A stretch of 6,218 nucleotides of DNA from CAYLNH01 sp964384625 (GCA_964384625.1 CAYLNH010000351.1:1-6218), one strand, 5' to 3'. Shown: positions 1 to 6,216, counted from the stretch's first letter. Notes: a model not told the origin generated them from the letters alone. Program-made: numbers and translations.

Positions 1-21
1 CTTCGCCATGCGTTAACCCTA

Positions 22-71
22 TTGATACGCAATTGGCGATGGTTGTCGGCCTTTGGTGATCATAGTAGACT
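22..71 (+). promoter_or_regulatory. possible weak sigma70-type promoter for the plcP-agt pair
   Basis: Seen: TTGTCG at 43-48 (4 of 6 to the -35 consensus), a 17-nt spacer, and TAGACT at 66-71 (4 of 6 to the -10 consensus). A second -35-like TTGATA at 22-27 has no partner at the right distance. The spacing is ideal but both hexamers are weak, as expected for an activator-dependent promoter or for chance. Within it, TTGTCGG-CCTT-TGGTGAT (43-60) has the 7+4+7 layout of a PhoB box but only about 4 of 7 matches per half-site to CTGTCAT, so it is not claimed as one. Confidence 0.22.
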
Positions 72-101
72 CAGGCATAAGGAAAACAGGCATAAGGAAA
101 A
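72..101 (+). repeat. 15-bp perfect tandem duplication in the leader
   Basis: The 15-nt unit CAGGCATAAGGAAAA occurs twice head to tail (72-86 and 87-101) without mismatch, ending 4 nt before the AGGAGG ribosome binding site. Each copy contains AAGGA, so the leader shows three Shine-Dalgarno-like blocks in a row; only the last is placed correctly for a start codon. It could be a recent slippage duplication or a standby or regulatory element; nothing in the sequence decides between these. Confidence 0.8.
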
Positions 102-105
102 CTGT

Positions 106-111
106 AGGAGG
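106..111 (+). promoter_or_regulatory. ribosome binding site fixing the plcP start
   Basis: A full AGGAGG lies 7 nt before the ATG at 119. The frame is open further upstream to a GTG at 53, but that start has no Shine-Dalgarno sequence and would translate the tandem repeat. The ATG at 119 is therefore preferred. Confidence 0.85.
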
Positions 112-118
112 GAACCTT

Positions 119-1165
119 ATGGAAAGCCTTGAATCATTTTTGCCCGGTGAGGGAAAGCGGGGATCACGGTTGTTGGCATCGGCGTTTTCCTACCTTATCG
201 GCCGCAGTCAACGCCGGATTCCCGATCGCGCCGGCGAAGATCCGTCCCGAACACGGGACCTTCGTTGGGACGAGCCGAAAGTGCGCGAGCCGCGTCGCCC
301 ACCGCGGGTGCGGCGACGGTACCGGAGTATCTGGATCTCGGATGTTCATCTGGGCATTCGCAATACAAAGGCAGAGGAACTTCTGCAGTTCCTGACCGCC
401 CACGACTGCGAATACCTGTACCTGGTCGGCGACATCTTCGATTTCTGGCAACTCGGGGCCAAGTGGTACTGGCCGGAGTGTTACAACGATGTCATCCACG
501 AGATCGTCGATAAAGCGCACCGCGGGACGCGTGTGTGCTATATCCCGGGCAATCACGACGGCTACCTGCGTGAGTTCGCCGGCTGCACCTTCGCCAACGT
601 CAAGATCCGTGAGCGCACGACTCACCGTACCGCCGGCGGTCGGGAACTGCTGGTGCTGCACGGCGACGAGTTTGACGCGCTGGTCCGCCACCATCGCTGG
701 CTGGCGGTATTGGGCACGCATACCTATGACTGGGTCTTGCGGTTGAACCGTTGGCTCAACTGTCTGCGGCAGAAAGTCGGGCTGCGGCCCTGGTCATTGG
801 CGACGTATTTGAACGACAAGGTGAAACATGCCGTGGTCACTGCGAGTGATTTCGAAGCCGCACTCGTCTACGAGGTCCAACACAAGGAAGTCGACGGCAT
901 CGTCTGCGGCCACTCGCACACCGCCTTCCTCCATGACCGCGACAATCGCCAGTACTGCAATACCGGCGATTGGGTCGAGAGCTGTACGGCCGTAGTCGAG
1001 AATTTCGCCGGAGAGATACGCTTATTGAATTGGCTTGAGGAAAAGGACAACATCGTCCCAGCAGCGGAGGAACCCCATCATGAAGATCGCGATCGCAACC
1101 GACGCCTGGCCGCCGCAAGTGAGCGGCGTCGTCACCACCCTGAAGAAGACCATCAACCTGCTTGA
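119..1165 (+). CDS. plcP: PlcP-type metallophosphoesterase (phospholipase C-like; LpxH superfamily)
   Basis: A 348-residue calcineurin-like phosphoesterase. All metal-binding motifs are present in order: SDVHLG (74-79), GDIFDFW (104-110), GNHD (144-147), HGDEFD (181-186) and GHSH (264-267), followed by a GDW block (283-285). Such proteins are often annotated as UDP-2,3-diacylglucosamine hydrolase (LpxH, ~240 residues). The immediate coupling to a family 4 glycosyltransferase is instead the arrangement of plcP-agt, in which PlcP (first shown in Sinorhizobium meliloti) cleaves phosphatidylcholine or other phospholipids to diacylglycerol and a phospho-headgroup under phosphate starvation. There is no signal peptide, so it should act at the cytoplasmic face of the inner membrane. 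An Arg-rich N-terminal extension of about 68 residues precedes the catalytic domain and may aid membrane contact. The last 28 residues overlap the next gene and look like a non-conserved charged tail. Superfamily assignment is near certain; PlcP over LpxH rests on context. Confidence 0.82.
   Translation: MESLESFLPGEGKRGSRLLASAFSYLIGRSQRRIPDRAGEDPSRTRDLRWDEPKVREPRRPPRVRRRYRSIWISDVHLGIRNTKAEELLQFLTAHDCEYLYLVGDIFDFWQLGAKWYWPECYNDVIHEIVDKAHRGTRVCYIPGNHDGYLREFAGCTFANVKIRERTTHRTAGGRELLVLHGDEFDALVRHHRWLAVLGTHTYDWVLRLNRWLNCLRQKVGLRPWSLATYLNDKVKHAVVTASDFEAALVYEVQHKEVDGIVCGHSHTAFLHDRDNRQYCNTGDWVESCTAVVENFAGEIRLLNWLEEKDNIVPAAEEPHHEDRDRNRRLAAASERRRHHPEEDHQPA
1066..1070 (+). promoter_or_regulatory. ribosome binding site fixing the agt start
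   Basis: GGAGG lies 9 nt before the ATG at 1080, inside the 3' end of the preceding gene. The product from this start begins with the MKIAIATDAW motif expected at the first beta strand of a GT-B glycosyltransferase. The in-frame upstream ATG at 1035 would add 15 unrelated residues and is not favoured. Confidence 0.85.
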
Positions 1166-2108
1166 GCAGCGCGGCCACCAGGTGACCGTGCTGGCTCCCG
1201 ACGGGCTGACATTGGCGTGTCCCACGTATCCGGACATTCGGCTGTCGCTGTTTCCCCGGCGGTACGTGTCACGCAAGTTGCGGGCGTTTCGGCCGGACGC
1301 TGTACATATCGTTACCGAAGGCCCGATCGGCTACGCCGCCCGCAGTTTCTGCCTGCGTCACGGTTGGGATTTTACAACGTCCTTTCACACTCAGTTCCCG
1401 GAGTACATCAACCTGCGGTTCCATATCCCGACCAGGTGGACCTACGGCTATCTGCGCCGCTTCCACGTGCCGGCCACGCGCACCATGGTCAACACCAAAC
1501 GCGTCTACGACAACCTCGAGGGACGCGGCTTCCCGCACCTGACCTACTGGTCGCGGGGAGTGGATACGGAGGTGTTCAAACCGCGCTCGCCAAAGGACCG
1601 GCTCGCCGGTGATCGGCCGGTCATGCTGTATGTCGGCCGCGTTGCGGTCGAAAAAAACCTGGAAGCGTTTCTCACGATGTCCCACGCCGGCAGCAAGGTC
1701 GTCATCGGCGGCGGTCCGGATCTGACAAGGCTGCGCGCCAGGTATCCCGACGTGCGGTTCACGGGCCCGATCATGCCGCCGGAGCTCGGTGAATTCGTCG
1801 CGTCCGCCGACGTCTTTGTCTTCCCGAGTTTGACCGACACCTTCGGTATTGTGATGATCGAAGCCATGGCTTGCGGCGTGCCGGTGGCCGCCTACCCGGT
1901 CCAGGGCCCGATCGACGTGGTCCGGAATGGCGTCACCGGTTGTCTCGACGAGGACCTCAGCCGTGCTGTCGACGGCGCGCTCACCATGGATCCCGACGAT
2001 TGCGTGGCGTACGCGCGGCAGTTCTCATGGGAACACTGCACGAACCAGTTCGAAGGCAACCTAGTTGCCGCTCGCGGACACGTCTCCGAACGTGCTGCCG
2101 CCACATGA
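1080..2108 (+). CDS. agt: Agt-type family 4 glycosyltransferase (diacylglycerol glycosyltransferase)
   Basis: A 342-residue GT-B fold glycosyltransferase, the usual length for GT4 lipid glycosyltransferases. The N-terminal acceptor domain begins MKIAIATDAWPPQVSGVVTT and carries SFHTQFPEY (101-109). The hinge region has GVDTEVFKP (160-168). The C-terminal nucleotide-sugar domain has VGRVAVEKNLE (185-195), GGGPD (210-214) and PSLTDTFGIVMIEAMACG (249-266). The canonical E-x7-E pair is D253-x7-E261; TDTFG in place of ESFG recurs in mannosyl-, glucosyl- and lipid-transferring members. Agt uses UDP-glucose and/or UDP-glucuronate to make mono-glycosyl diacylglycerol. GT4 enzymes retain configuration, so an alpha linkage is expected. 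It has no membrane segment and is probably peripheral at the inner membrane, using diacylglycerol released by the upstream PlcP. The gene overlaps plcP by 86 nt, implying co-translation. Donor sugar cannot be read from sequence; a GDP-mannose-dependent mannosyltransferase is the main alternative. Confidence 0.82.
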   Translation: MKIAIATDAWPPQVSGVVTTLKKTINLLEQRGHQVTVLAPDGLTLACPTYPDIRLSLFPRRYVSRKLRAFRPDAVHIVTEGPIGYAARSFCLRHGWDFTTSFHTQFPEYINLRFHIPTRWTYGYLRRFHVPATRTMVNTKRVYDNLEGRGFPHLTYWSRGVDTEVFKPRSPKDRLAGDRPVMLYVGRVAVEKNLEAFLTMSHAGSKVVIGGGPDLTRLRARYPDVRFTGPIMPPELGEFVASADVFVFPSLTDTFGIVMIEAMACGVPVAAYPVQGPIDVVRNGVTGCLDEDLSRAVDGALTMDPDDCVAYARQFSWEHCTNQFEGNLVAARGHVSERAAAT

Positions 2109-2113
2109 AGTAG

Positions 2114-3910
2114 TCATTCCCCAGACGTGTTGACGTGCTTCGCAGCCAAGTAGCGTGCAGCTCCGTCCTTGCCCATGTATTTCTTCAGAACGCGTTCCTC
2201 GCCGTTGCGGAAGTCAACCACCAGCAGCGTGTCCAGGACATCACTGAAGGCCGGGTCCTCGCTGAAGGCCAACACCTTGCCGCCTAGTTTCAAGTAGTGC
2301 CGCAGCAGTACCGGCAGACCACGGCAACCGGGATTCATCTCTTCCAGAAGATTCGATACGGTTTCGATGTTCGAGACCAACGGATTGACGGACTGTGGAT
2401 TGAGATCATCGCCGCGCACCCTTGGAAAGGGCCGTCGGGCCTGCACCAACCGGCTGAGCTCGGGATCTTGCAGGGACGACTTCAGATAGTGCACGATCAG
2501 CTGACGCGCCGCAAACGGGTAGTCATTGCTGATGCTGACCGGCCCGAGGAGGACCTTGTACTGGGAGTTTCGTACCAGGTAGTGGCCGATGCCCTTCCAG
2601 AGCAGATACAGCGAGGCCGGATGCCGCTGGTAGTCGGGCTGCACAAAAGACCGTCCCATTTCCAGCGCCGGCGGCAGCCGCTTGAAGAACTCCGGTCGAT
2701 AGCGGAAGAGTTCATGCGTGTAGATCCCGGGTCGGCCCCGTTCGGTAACGGTCTCCTGGACCGCACAGAAACGATAGGCGCCGACAATTGCCTGCGCCTT
2801 TCGATCCCAGACAAAGAGGTGCCGGTAATAGTCGTCGTACGCGTCGAGGTCGCAGGACTTGCCGCTGCCTTCGCCGCACAGGCGGAAACTGACTTCGCGC
2901 AGGCGACCGATCTCGCGGAGCACGTTCGGGATCTGCCGGGCGCCGGCATAGTAGACGTCGAAGTCGTTGTGGCTCACGAGTACCTGGTTTGCGGGCAGGG
3001 CGCCGATCTCGGCGCTCAGCCGCTCGTTCGGGAGCGCCGGGATGATTGGCTCGCGGTGTCCACCTTCTACCGTGTGCCCGATGCGGTCGCTGCGGGTGCC
3101 GGCGGCGTAGGTGCGAAACCGCAGATAGCGGATCAACTCCGTCGCGTCCTCAAACTGGGTGATCCGCTCGGCGGGCACAACCGAACCGACGTCCAGGCGA
3201 ATCGTGTGCCCCCGTTTGTTCAGCAATTGCCGCGGCAGCAGCAGTGTGCGCAGTTTCGGGTGCACCAGACCGGCAAGCTGGAAGAACTTGCCGTTGTTGC
3301 CGCGGAAACAGATCGGGACGACCGGCGCCTTCGTCATCATCACCAGGCGGCCGACGTTCGGGTTCCATGGCGGATCCGTGACGCGCGCGTACCGCAGGTG
3401 CAGGTGTGATACCGTGCCGGACGGGAAGACCAACAGCGCACCGCCGCGGCGGACCCAGCGGATCGCCCGTCGCAGACCGTTGCGGTTCGCCAGCGTCGCG
3501 GTCTCGCCGCCGAAGGGATTGACTGCAATCAGGAGATCCTGCATCTCTTCGAAGTGCCCCAACAGCGAGTTCGCCAGGATACGGATGTCCGGGCGCACCC
3601 GGCGCAGCAGTTTGGCCAGGATCAGGCCTTCTGCCCCGCCGAACGGGTGGTTGGCGACAACGACCAGCGAGCCGGTGGCGGGAGTTCTTTTGATGTCGGC
3701 ATCGTGGACCTGGTATTGAATGCCCAGCACCTCCAAGGCGAAGTCGACGAATTCGTCGGGACCGTCAAGTTGCGGGCGACTGTGGTAGAAGTGCTCCAGG
3801 CGATTGAAACCACTGACAGCTCCGAGCATGTGTTTGACCAGCACAGGCACGGGCGGTTTCAGCAGCGCCCGGTCGGGTACGGCAGGTGGGGGATCGATCG
3901 TGTTCTGCAT
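2114..3910 (-). CDS. olsF: OlsF-type bifunctional ornithine lipid synthase (fused O- and N-acyltransferase)
   Basis: A 598-residue fusion of two acyltransferase domains. The N-terminal half (about 1-270) is PlsC/OlsA-like: ANHPFGGAEG with H88 and E94 as a variant of the usual H-x4-D box, FPSG (162-165) as the acceptor-binding motif, and PVVPICFRG (196-204). The C-terminal half (about 300-598) is an OlsB/GNAT-like domain of the COG3176 type: EMGRSFVQPDYQ (417-428), LLWKGIGHYL (436-445), GPVSISNDYP (456-465) and LPVLLRHYLKLGG (532-544). OlsF, described in Serratia proteamaculans and Flavobacterium johnsoniae, makes ornithine lipid alone: one domain N-acylates ornithine with a 3-hydroxy fatty acid, the other O-acylates that hydroxyl. 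Length fits that family. The ATG at 3910 is chosen over a GTG at 3916 because AAGGAG sits 5 nt before the ATG, while the GTG overlaps that site. It converges on the glycosyltransferase gene with 5 bp between stops. No signal peptide or transmembrane segment is evident; it should act at the inner membrane. Confidence 0.87.
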   Translation of the reverse strand: MQNTIDPPPAVPDRALLKPPVPVLVKHMLGAVSGFNRLEHFYHSRPQLDGPDEFVDFALEVLGIQYQVHDADIKRTPATGSLVVVANHPFGGAEGLILAKLLRRVRPDIRILANSLLGHFEEMQDLLIAVNPFGGETATLANRNGLRRAIRWVRRGGALLVFPSGTVSHLHLRYARVTDPPWNPNVGRLVMMTKAPVVPICFRGNNGKFFQLAGLVHPKLRTLLLPRQLLNKRGHTIRLDVGSVVPAERITQFEDATELIRYLRFRTYAAGTRSDRIGHTVEGGHREPIIPALPNERLSAEIGALPANQVLVSHNDFDVYYAGARQIPNVLREIGRLREVSFRLCGEGSGKSCDLDAYDDYYRHLFVWDRKAQAIVGAYRFCAVQETVTERGRPGIYTHELFRYRPEFFKRLPPALEMGRSFVQPDYQRHPASLYLLWKGIGHYLVRNSQYKVLLGPVSISNDYPFAARQLIVHYLKSSLQDPELSRLVQARRPFPRVRGDDLNPQSVNPLVSNIETVSNLLEEMNPGCRGLPVLLRHYLKLGGKVLAFSEDPAFSDVLDTLLVVDFRNGEERVLKKYMGKDGAARYLAAKHVNTSGE

Positions 3911-4085
3911 CAGCACTCCTTGCAGTAGATTGGCGGCCCGCAGGCGACCGGGATAATCGCTGCTGGAAAGATGACTGCACAGATGTTTCGGGGCGACTCA
4001 GAAACAGCGAAGATTGCGCTCAGCTTCAGTTAAGCAACGCCAACACAGGAGCGGCTTTCACCGGTGCAGGCCAGCGGCGGTACGG
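3911..4085 (-). promoter_or_regulatory. 175-bp gap upstream of olsF; no clear promoter or terminator
   Basis: It separates the GH67-like gene from olsF on the same strand. AAGGAG (3916-3921) is the olsF ribosome binding site. No stable hairpin followed by T residues ends the upstream gene, so read-through from it into olsF is possible. A weak -10-like GATTAT lies about 40 nt before the start, without a good -35. A single CAGTCAT (minus strand, 3971-3977) matches a PhoB half-site at 6 of 7 positions but has no partner 11 nt away. The length allows a separate olsF promoter, but none can be asserted. Confidence 0.35.
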
Positions 4086-5789
4086 CTATTTGAACAAGGC
4101 ATCGAGACCCATCGCGGTGCGATCGGTAAACTTCGGCGTCAACCGCCGCTGCCAGCGGCGAATCAACGGGTGCAGCCAGGCCAGGAAATGAAGCGTGAAG
4201 ACCCGGTCGACCAGGCGGTAGCCCCGCTTCCGCCGCAACAGAAGGGCCAGGGCCAGGCGCAACTGCCGGCGGCTGACCGGTGCTTCGCGAAAGTCCAGGA
4301 TGATGGCGTAGTTCCGGCGGAAGGCCTGCCGGTACTGGCCCCGCAGTTCCTCCAACTGCTTCACCGTCTCCTCGGTAAACGGCGTGAAGAAATACTCCCG
4401 CGCCGCCGCGAGCAGACGAAACGTGTTGTGCTGAAAACGCAGACCCTTGCGGGGGAATCCGTGGTGCTCGGCGAGGATCAGCATTTCATCGAGCTTCGCC
4501 ATGGCGTCGCGGCCCTGCTGCAGGCACGCGTCCGGATCTGTCACCAGGCATTTCAGAATGCGCTTCAGCGTGTGGTTGATGATGATGCGGTCCCAGAAAA
4601 CGTAGAGCTGCGGCGGTAGACGCAGCCGGCGAAAGAACAACTTGCGTTCACCGAGTTCCCGAATGTACAGGAGGTCCTTGATCACATCCTCGGAAAGCTG
4701 CAGAAAGTGATGCCAGGCGTCTGGATCATAACCGTGCTGCTCGGCGTATTCGGCGAGGGCCGCGTCGCATGTGACGCCCTGACAGAGCCGCCCGATAACG
4801 AACGCATTCAGCTCGACCCACGGCGATGAATGCCGGATAAAGGTGAGCTGCCGACGCTTGCCCCAGCCGCCGGTCTGGCACCAGACGCTGACGCCGACGA
4901 CGTTGCGGGCGGTCTGCAATTGCTGCAGATACGCTTCCGTGTCCCAGCCGATAAACGATGGGTAGGCGCCGAATCCCTCGTACTCTCGGCGCGCCTGGAA
5001 CTCGATGAGCTTCCGGTGAGCCGAACGGTAGAACAGTTTGTTCAGCGGCAGATAGCGGAAAAAATCGCTCTCACCGTACTTCATGGAGATGATCAGGTTC
5101 GGGCTGGTAATCCGTTTGAAGACGCGGTCGAACGTGTTTCGATTCCACATGAGATCGCCGATCGGATACGCCCCGATACTCCACGTGCGGAAGATGAGAT
5201 GGCGGTCGTGAGTCTCAAAGACCGGCAGCAGTTCCTGCAGAAAACGGCGCGCCTGCCGCGGCGTGCGAAGCGCCATCCGACTGCGGAATTCGCCGTCTAC
5301 GTCGATGCCGTCGGTTTCGCCGACGCGCATGATCACCCCGGCCGTTTCAGGAAAGTCGCTGAACAACTGGGCGACGGCCTGCTTCAACCATTCGACGATG
5401 CGACTCAGATCCGAACCCAGCAGGTGCCGCAGTGTCTTGTTGAAAAACATGATGTCCGTCGTGATGTAGACCGTCATGCCGTTTGCCGCGGCAATCTGGA
5501 AGAGACGACGGTAGAGTTGACGGTAGGCGGCCAGCTTGCGTTGCAGGGCAGGGGGATAGGAGAGGTCGTTCGTCAGATGTGCGAGGTCGTCGAGCGACAC
5601 CGCGTTGTACCCCATGGCGACGGCGCGGTCGACAAACCGTTCGAAGTCGCCGGGGATCGTATCCAGACATTCCTGCCGGATGCCGTCATCGGTTTCGATA
5701 CTGTGGAACGGGATTTTCGACCAATTGATACGCTTCCGTTTGTAGTGCCGGAAGAACGGACCAATCCCGTCGATCAACAGGATCTGCAT
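4086..5789 (-). CDS. divergent GH67-like (alpha-glucuronidase-like) TIM-barrel protein
   Basis: 567 residues, function not established. From about 30 to 310 it reads as a (beta/alpha)8 barrel with conserved-looking strand ends: ETDDGI (32-37), AVSLDDL (63-69), VYITTDIMF (107-115), GVIMRVGETDG (151-161), LIFRTWSIG (198-206), LIISMKYGESDF (232-243), LIEFQARREYEGFG (261-274) and GVSVWCQTGGW (299-309). Two segments parallel GH67 alpha-glucuronidases as remembered: MKYGESDFFRYLPL resembles the family's IKNGPIDFQPREP, and QARREYEG resembles QITQEYTG. The corresponding residues D242 and E269 are 27 apart, against about 28 between the paired catalytic carboxylates of GH67; E158 in the RVGE strand is a candidate acid. 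The remainder (about 320-567) is mostly helical and Arg-rich, as a GH67 C-terminal domain could be. The N-terminal beta domain of GH67 is absent, and there is no signal peptide, so it is likely cytoplasmic. Substrate is unknown; a glycolipid is suggested only by its neighbours. GGAGG 4 nt upstream supports the start. Confidence 0.8.
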   Translation of the reverse strand: MQILLIDGIGPFFRHYKRKRINWSKIPFHSIETDDGIRQECLDTIPGDFERFVDRAVAMGYNAVSLDDLAHLTNDLSYPPALQRKLAAYRQLYRRLFQIAAANGMTVYITTDIMFFNKTLRHLLGSDLSRIVEWLKQAVAQLFSDFPETAGVIMRVGETDGIDVDGEFRSRMALRTPRQARRFLQELLPVFETHDRHLIFRTWSIGAYPIGDLMWNRNTFDRVFKRITSPNLIISMKYGESDFFRYLPLNKLFYRSAHRKLIEFQARREYEGFGAYPSFIGWDTEAYLQQLQTARNVVGVSVWCQTGGWGKRRQLTFIRHSSPWVELNAFVIGRLCQGVTCDAALAEYAEQHGYDPDAWHHFLQLSEDVIKDLLYIRELGERKLFFRRLRLPPQLYVFWDRIIINHTLKRILKCLVTDPDACLQQGRDAMAKLDEMLILAEHHGFPRKGLRFQHNTFRLLAAAREYFFTPFTEETVKQLEELRGQYRQAFRRNYAIILDFREAPVSRRQLRLALALLLRRKRGYRLVDRVFTLHFLAWLHPLIRRWQRRLTPKFTDRTAMGLDALFK

Positions 5790-6216
5790 AAGACCTCCGG
5801 TGCCTCCTGGTCAGTTCTGACCAAAACATACTATGGACACGGTCAGCGTTCGCCAACAGCCGGCGGGGGTAGACTTCATGGAATCCTAACAGACCTGCCC
5901 CCTCCTGGATCAGGTGGACTGGATCTTTTACATTCCAATCAATGTGGCCGCACAGCTGACGGGCTTCCGTCATGATGAGGACATTGAAGACGGTGAGGAA
6001 GATCTCTTCGAAGTACTCCAAATCCTGCACCCGACAAAGCCGGGCGGCATCGGTGTGCTGGCTTTTTGTCGCGACCGGTGCATCTGTCGCGGCCTTGTTT
6101 TCCACGTAAAACCGATCATCCGCCGATGGATCCGGCGACCCCGCGGTCCGTAAGCCCTCGATGACTGTCCTTCGCGGTCCGCATAGAGATCCCGCACCCT
6201 CTTGAGCGCCGAAGCC
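5686..6216 (-). CDS. uncertain minus-strand open frame, partial at the window edge
   Basis: This frame has no stop from the right edge of the window to 5686 (about 176 codons) and ends inside the GH67-like gene in another frame. No family is recognised. In favour: the part from about 5930 to 6030 has third codon positions mostly G or C, like the real genes here, and encodes a plausible helical stretch (for example EYFEEIFLTVFNVLIMTEAR). Against: no Shine-Dalgarno site precedes the GTG at 6105, it would overlap its neighbour by 104 nt and contain that gene's promoter, and open frames of this size are common by chance at this GC content. It could be the decayed end of a gene lying beyond the window. 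Confidence 0.15.
   Translation of the reverse strand, partial: GFGAQEGAGSLCGPRRTVIEGLRTAGSPDPSADDRFYVENKAATDAPVATKSQHTDAARLCRVQDLEYFEEIFLTVFNVLIMTEARQLCGHIDWNVKDPVHLIQEGAGLLGFHEVYPRRLLANADRVHSMFWSELTRRHRRSYADPVDRRDWSVLPALQTEAYQLVENPVPQYRNR
5794..5808 (-). promoter_or_regulatory. two consecutive Shine-Dalgarno sequences before the GH67-like gene
   Basis: On the minus strand GGAGG (5794-5798) is 4 nt and AGGAGG (5803-5808) is 13 nt before the ATG at 5789. The near one is rather close and the far one rather distant, so either or both could be used. The far one shares its last base with the dyad at 5808-5823, so a protein bound there could also affect access to it only at the DNA level. Confidence 0.6.
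5808..5823. promoter_or_regulatory. perfect 16-bp dyad, probable operator of the GH67-like gene
   Basis: TGGTCAGTTCTGACCA: two perfect 7-bp arms around a 2-bp centre, in the 5' leader of the gene and covering the predicted transcription start near 5821. A further half-site GGTCAG (5841-5846) lies in the spacer of the predicted promoter, 32 bp (about three helical turns) from the same sequence in the dyad. This layout is typical of repression. No regulator gene is in the window and the sequence does not identify the regulator family. A 7-bp stem with a 2-nt centre cannot fold into a good RNA hairpin, which favours a DNA-binding site. Confidence 0.6.
5828..5856 (-). promoter_or_regulatory. predicted sigma70-type promoter of the GH67-like gene
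   Basis: On the minus strand TTGGCG (5851-5856, 4 of 6) and TAGTAT (5828-5833, 4 of 6) are separated by exactly 17 nt. The predicted start of transcription is near 5821, about 30 nt before the ATG. The position directly upstream of two ribosome binding sites and the coincidence with the dyad make it more credible than the hexamer scores alone. Confidence 0.5.

Noticed and set aside
21..30. ATTGATACGC shared between 21-30 and 5724-5733
   Set aside because: Dozens of 10-bp matches are expected by chance in 6 kb, and the second copy is inside coding sequence.
43..60. PhoB box upstream of plcP
   Set aside because: The 7+4+7 geometry fits, but each half-site matches CTGTCAT at only about 4 of 7 positions, which is expected by chance.
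53..118. Upstream GTG start for the phosphoesterase at 53
   Set aside because: No Shine-Dalgarno sequence before it, and the extra 22 residues are encoded by the tandem repeat and the ribosome binding site itself; the ATG at 119 has AGGAGG at ideal spacing.
2297..3409. Long plus-strand open frame (370 codons) opposite olsF
   Set aside because: Antisense to a frame with strong acyltransferase motifs; no ribosome binding site or recognisable domain of its own.
3971..3977. PhoB half-site upstream of olsF (CAGTCAT on the minus strand)
   Set aside because: A lone 6-of-7 half-site with no recognisable partner at the 11-nt period.
5899..5915. Short inverted repeat CCTG-GAT-CAGG as a possible terminator
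   Set aside because: Only 4-bp arms and no following T tract; not distinguishable from chance.
4830..5975. Long plus-strand open frame (381 codons) opposite the GH67-like gene
   Set aside because: It is antisense to a frame with clear domain motifs, promoter and ribosome binding site; its product has no recognisable motif and reflects the codon bias of the other strand.
5914..6153. Plus-strand 79-codon frame at the right end
   Set aside because: GTG start without a ribosome binding site, no recognisable motif, and weaker third-position bias than the opposing minus-strand frame.
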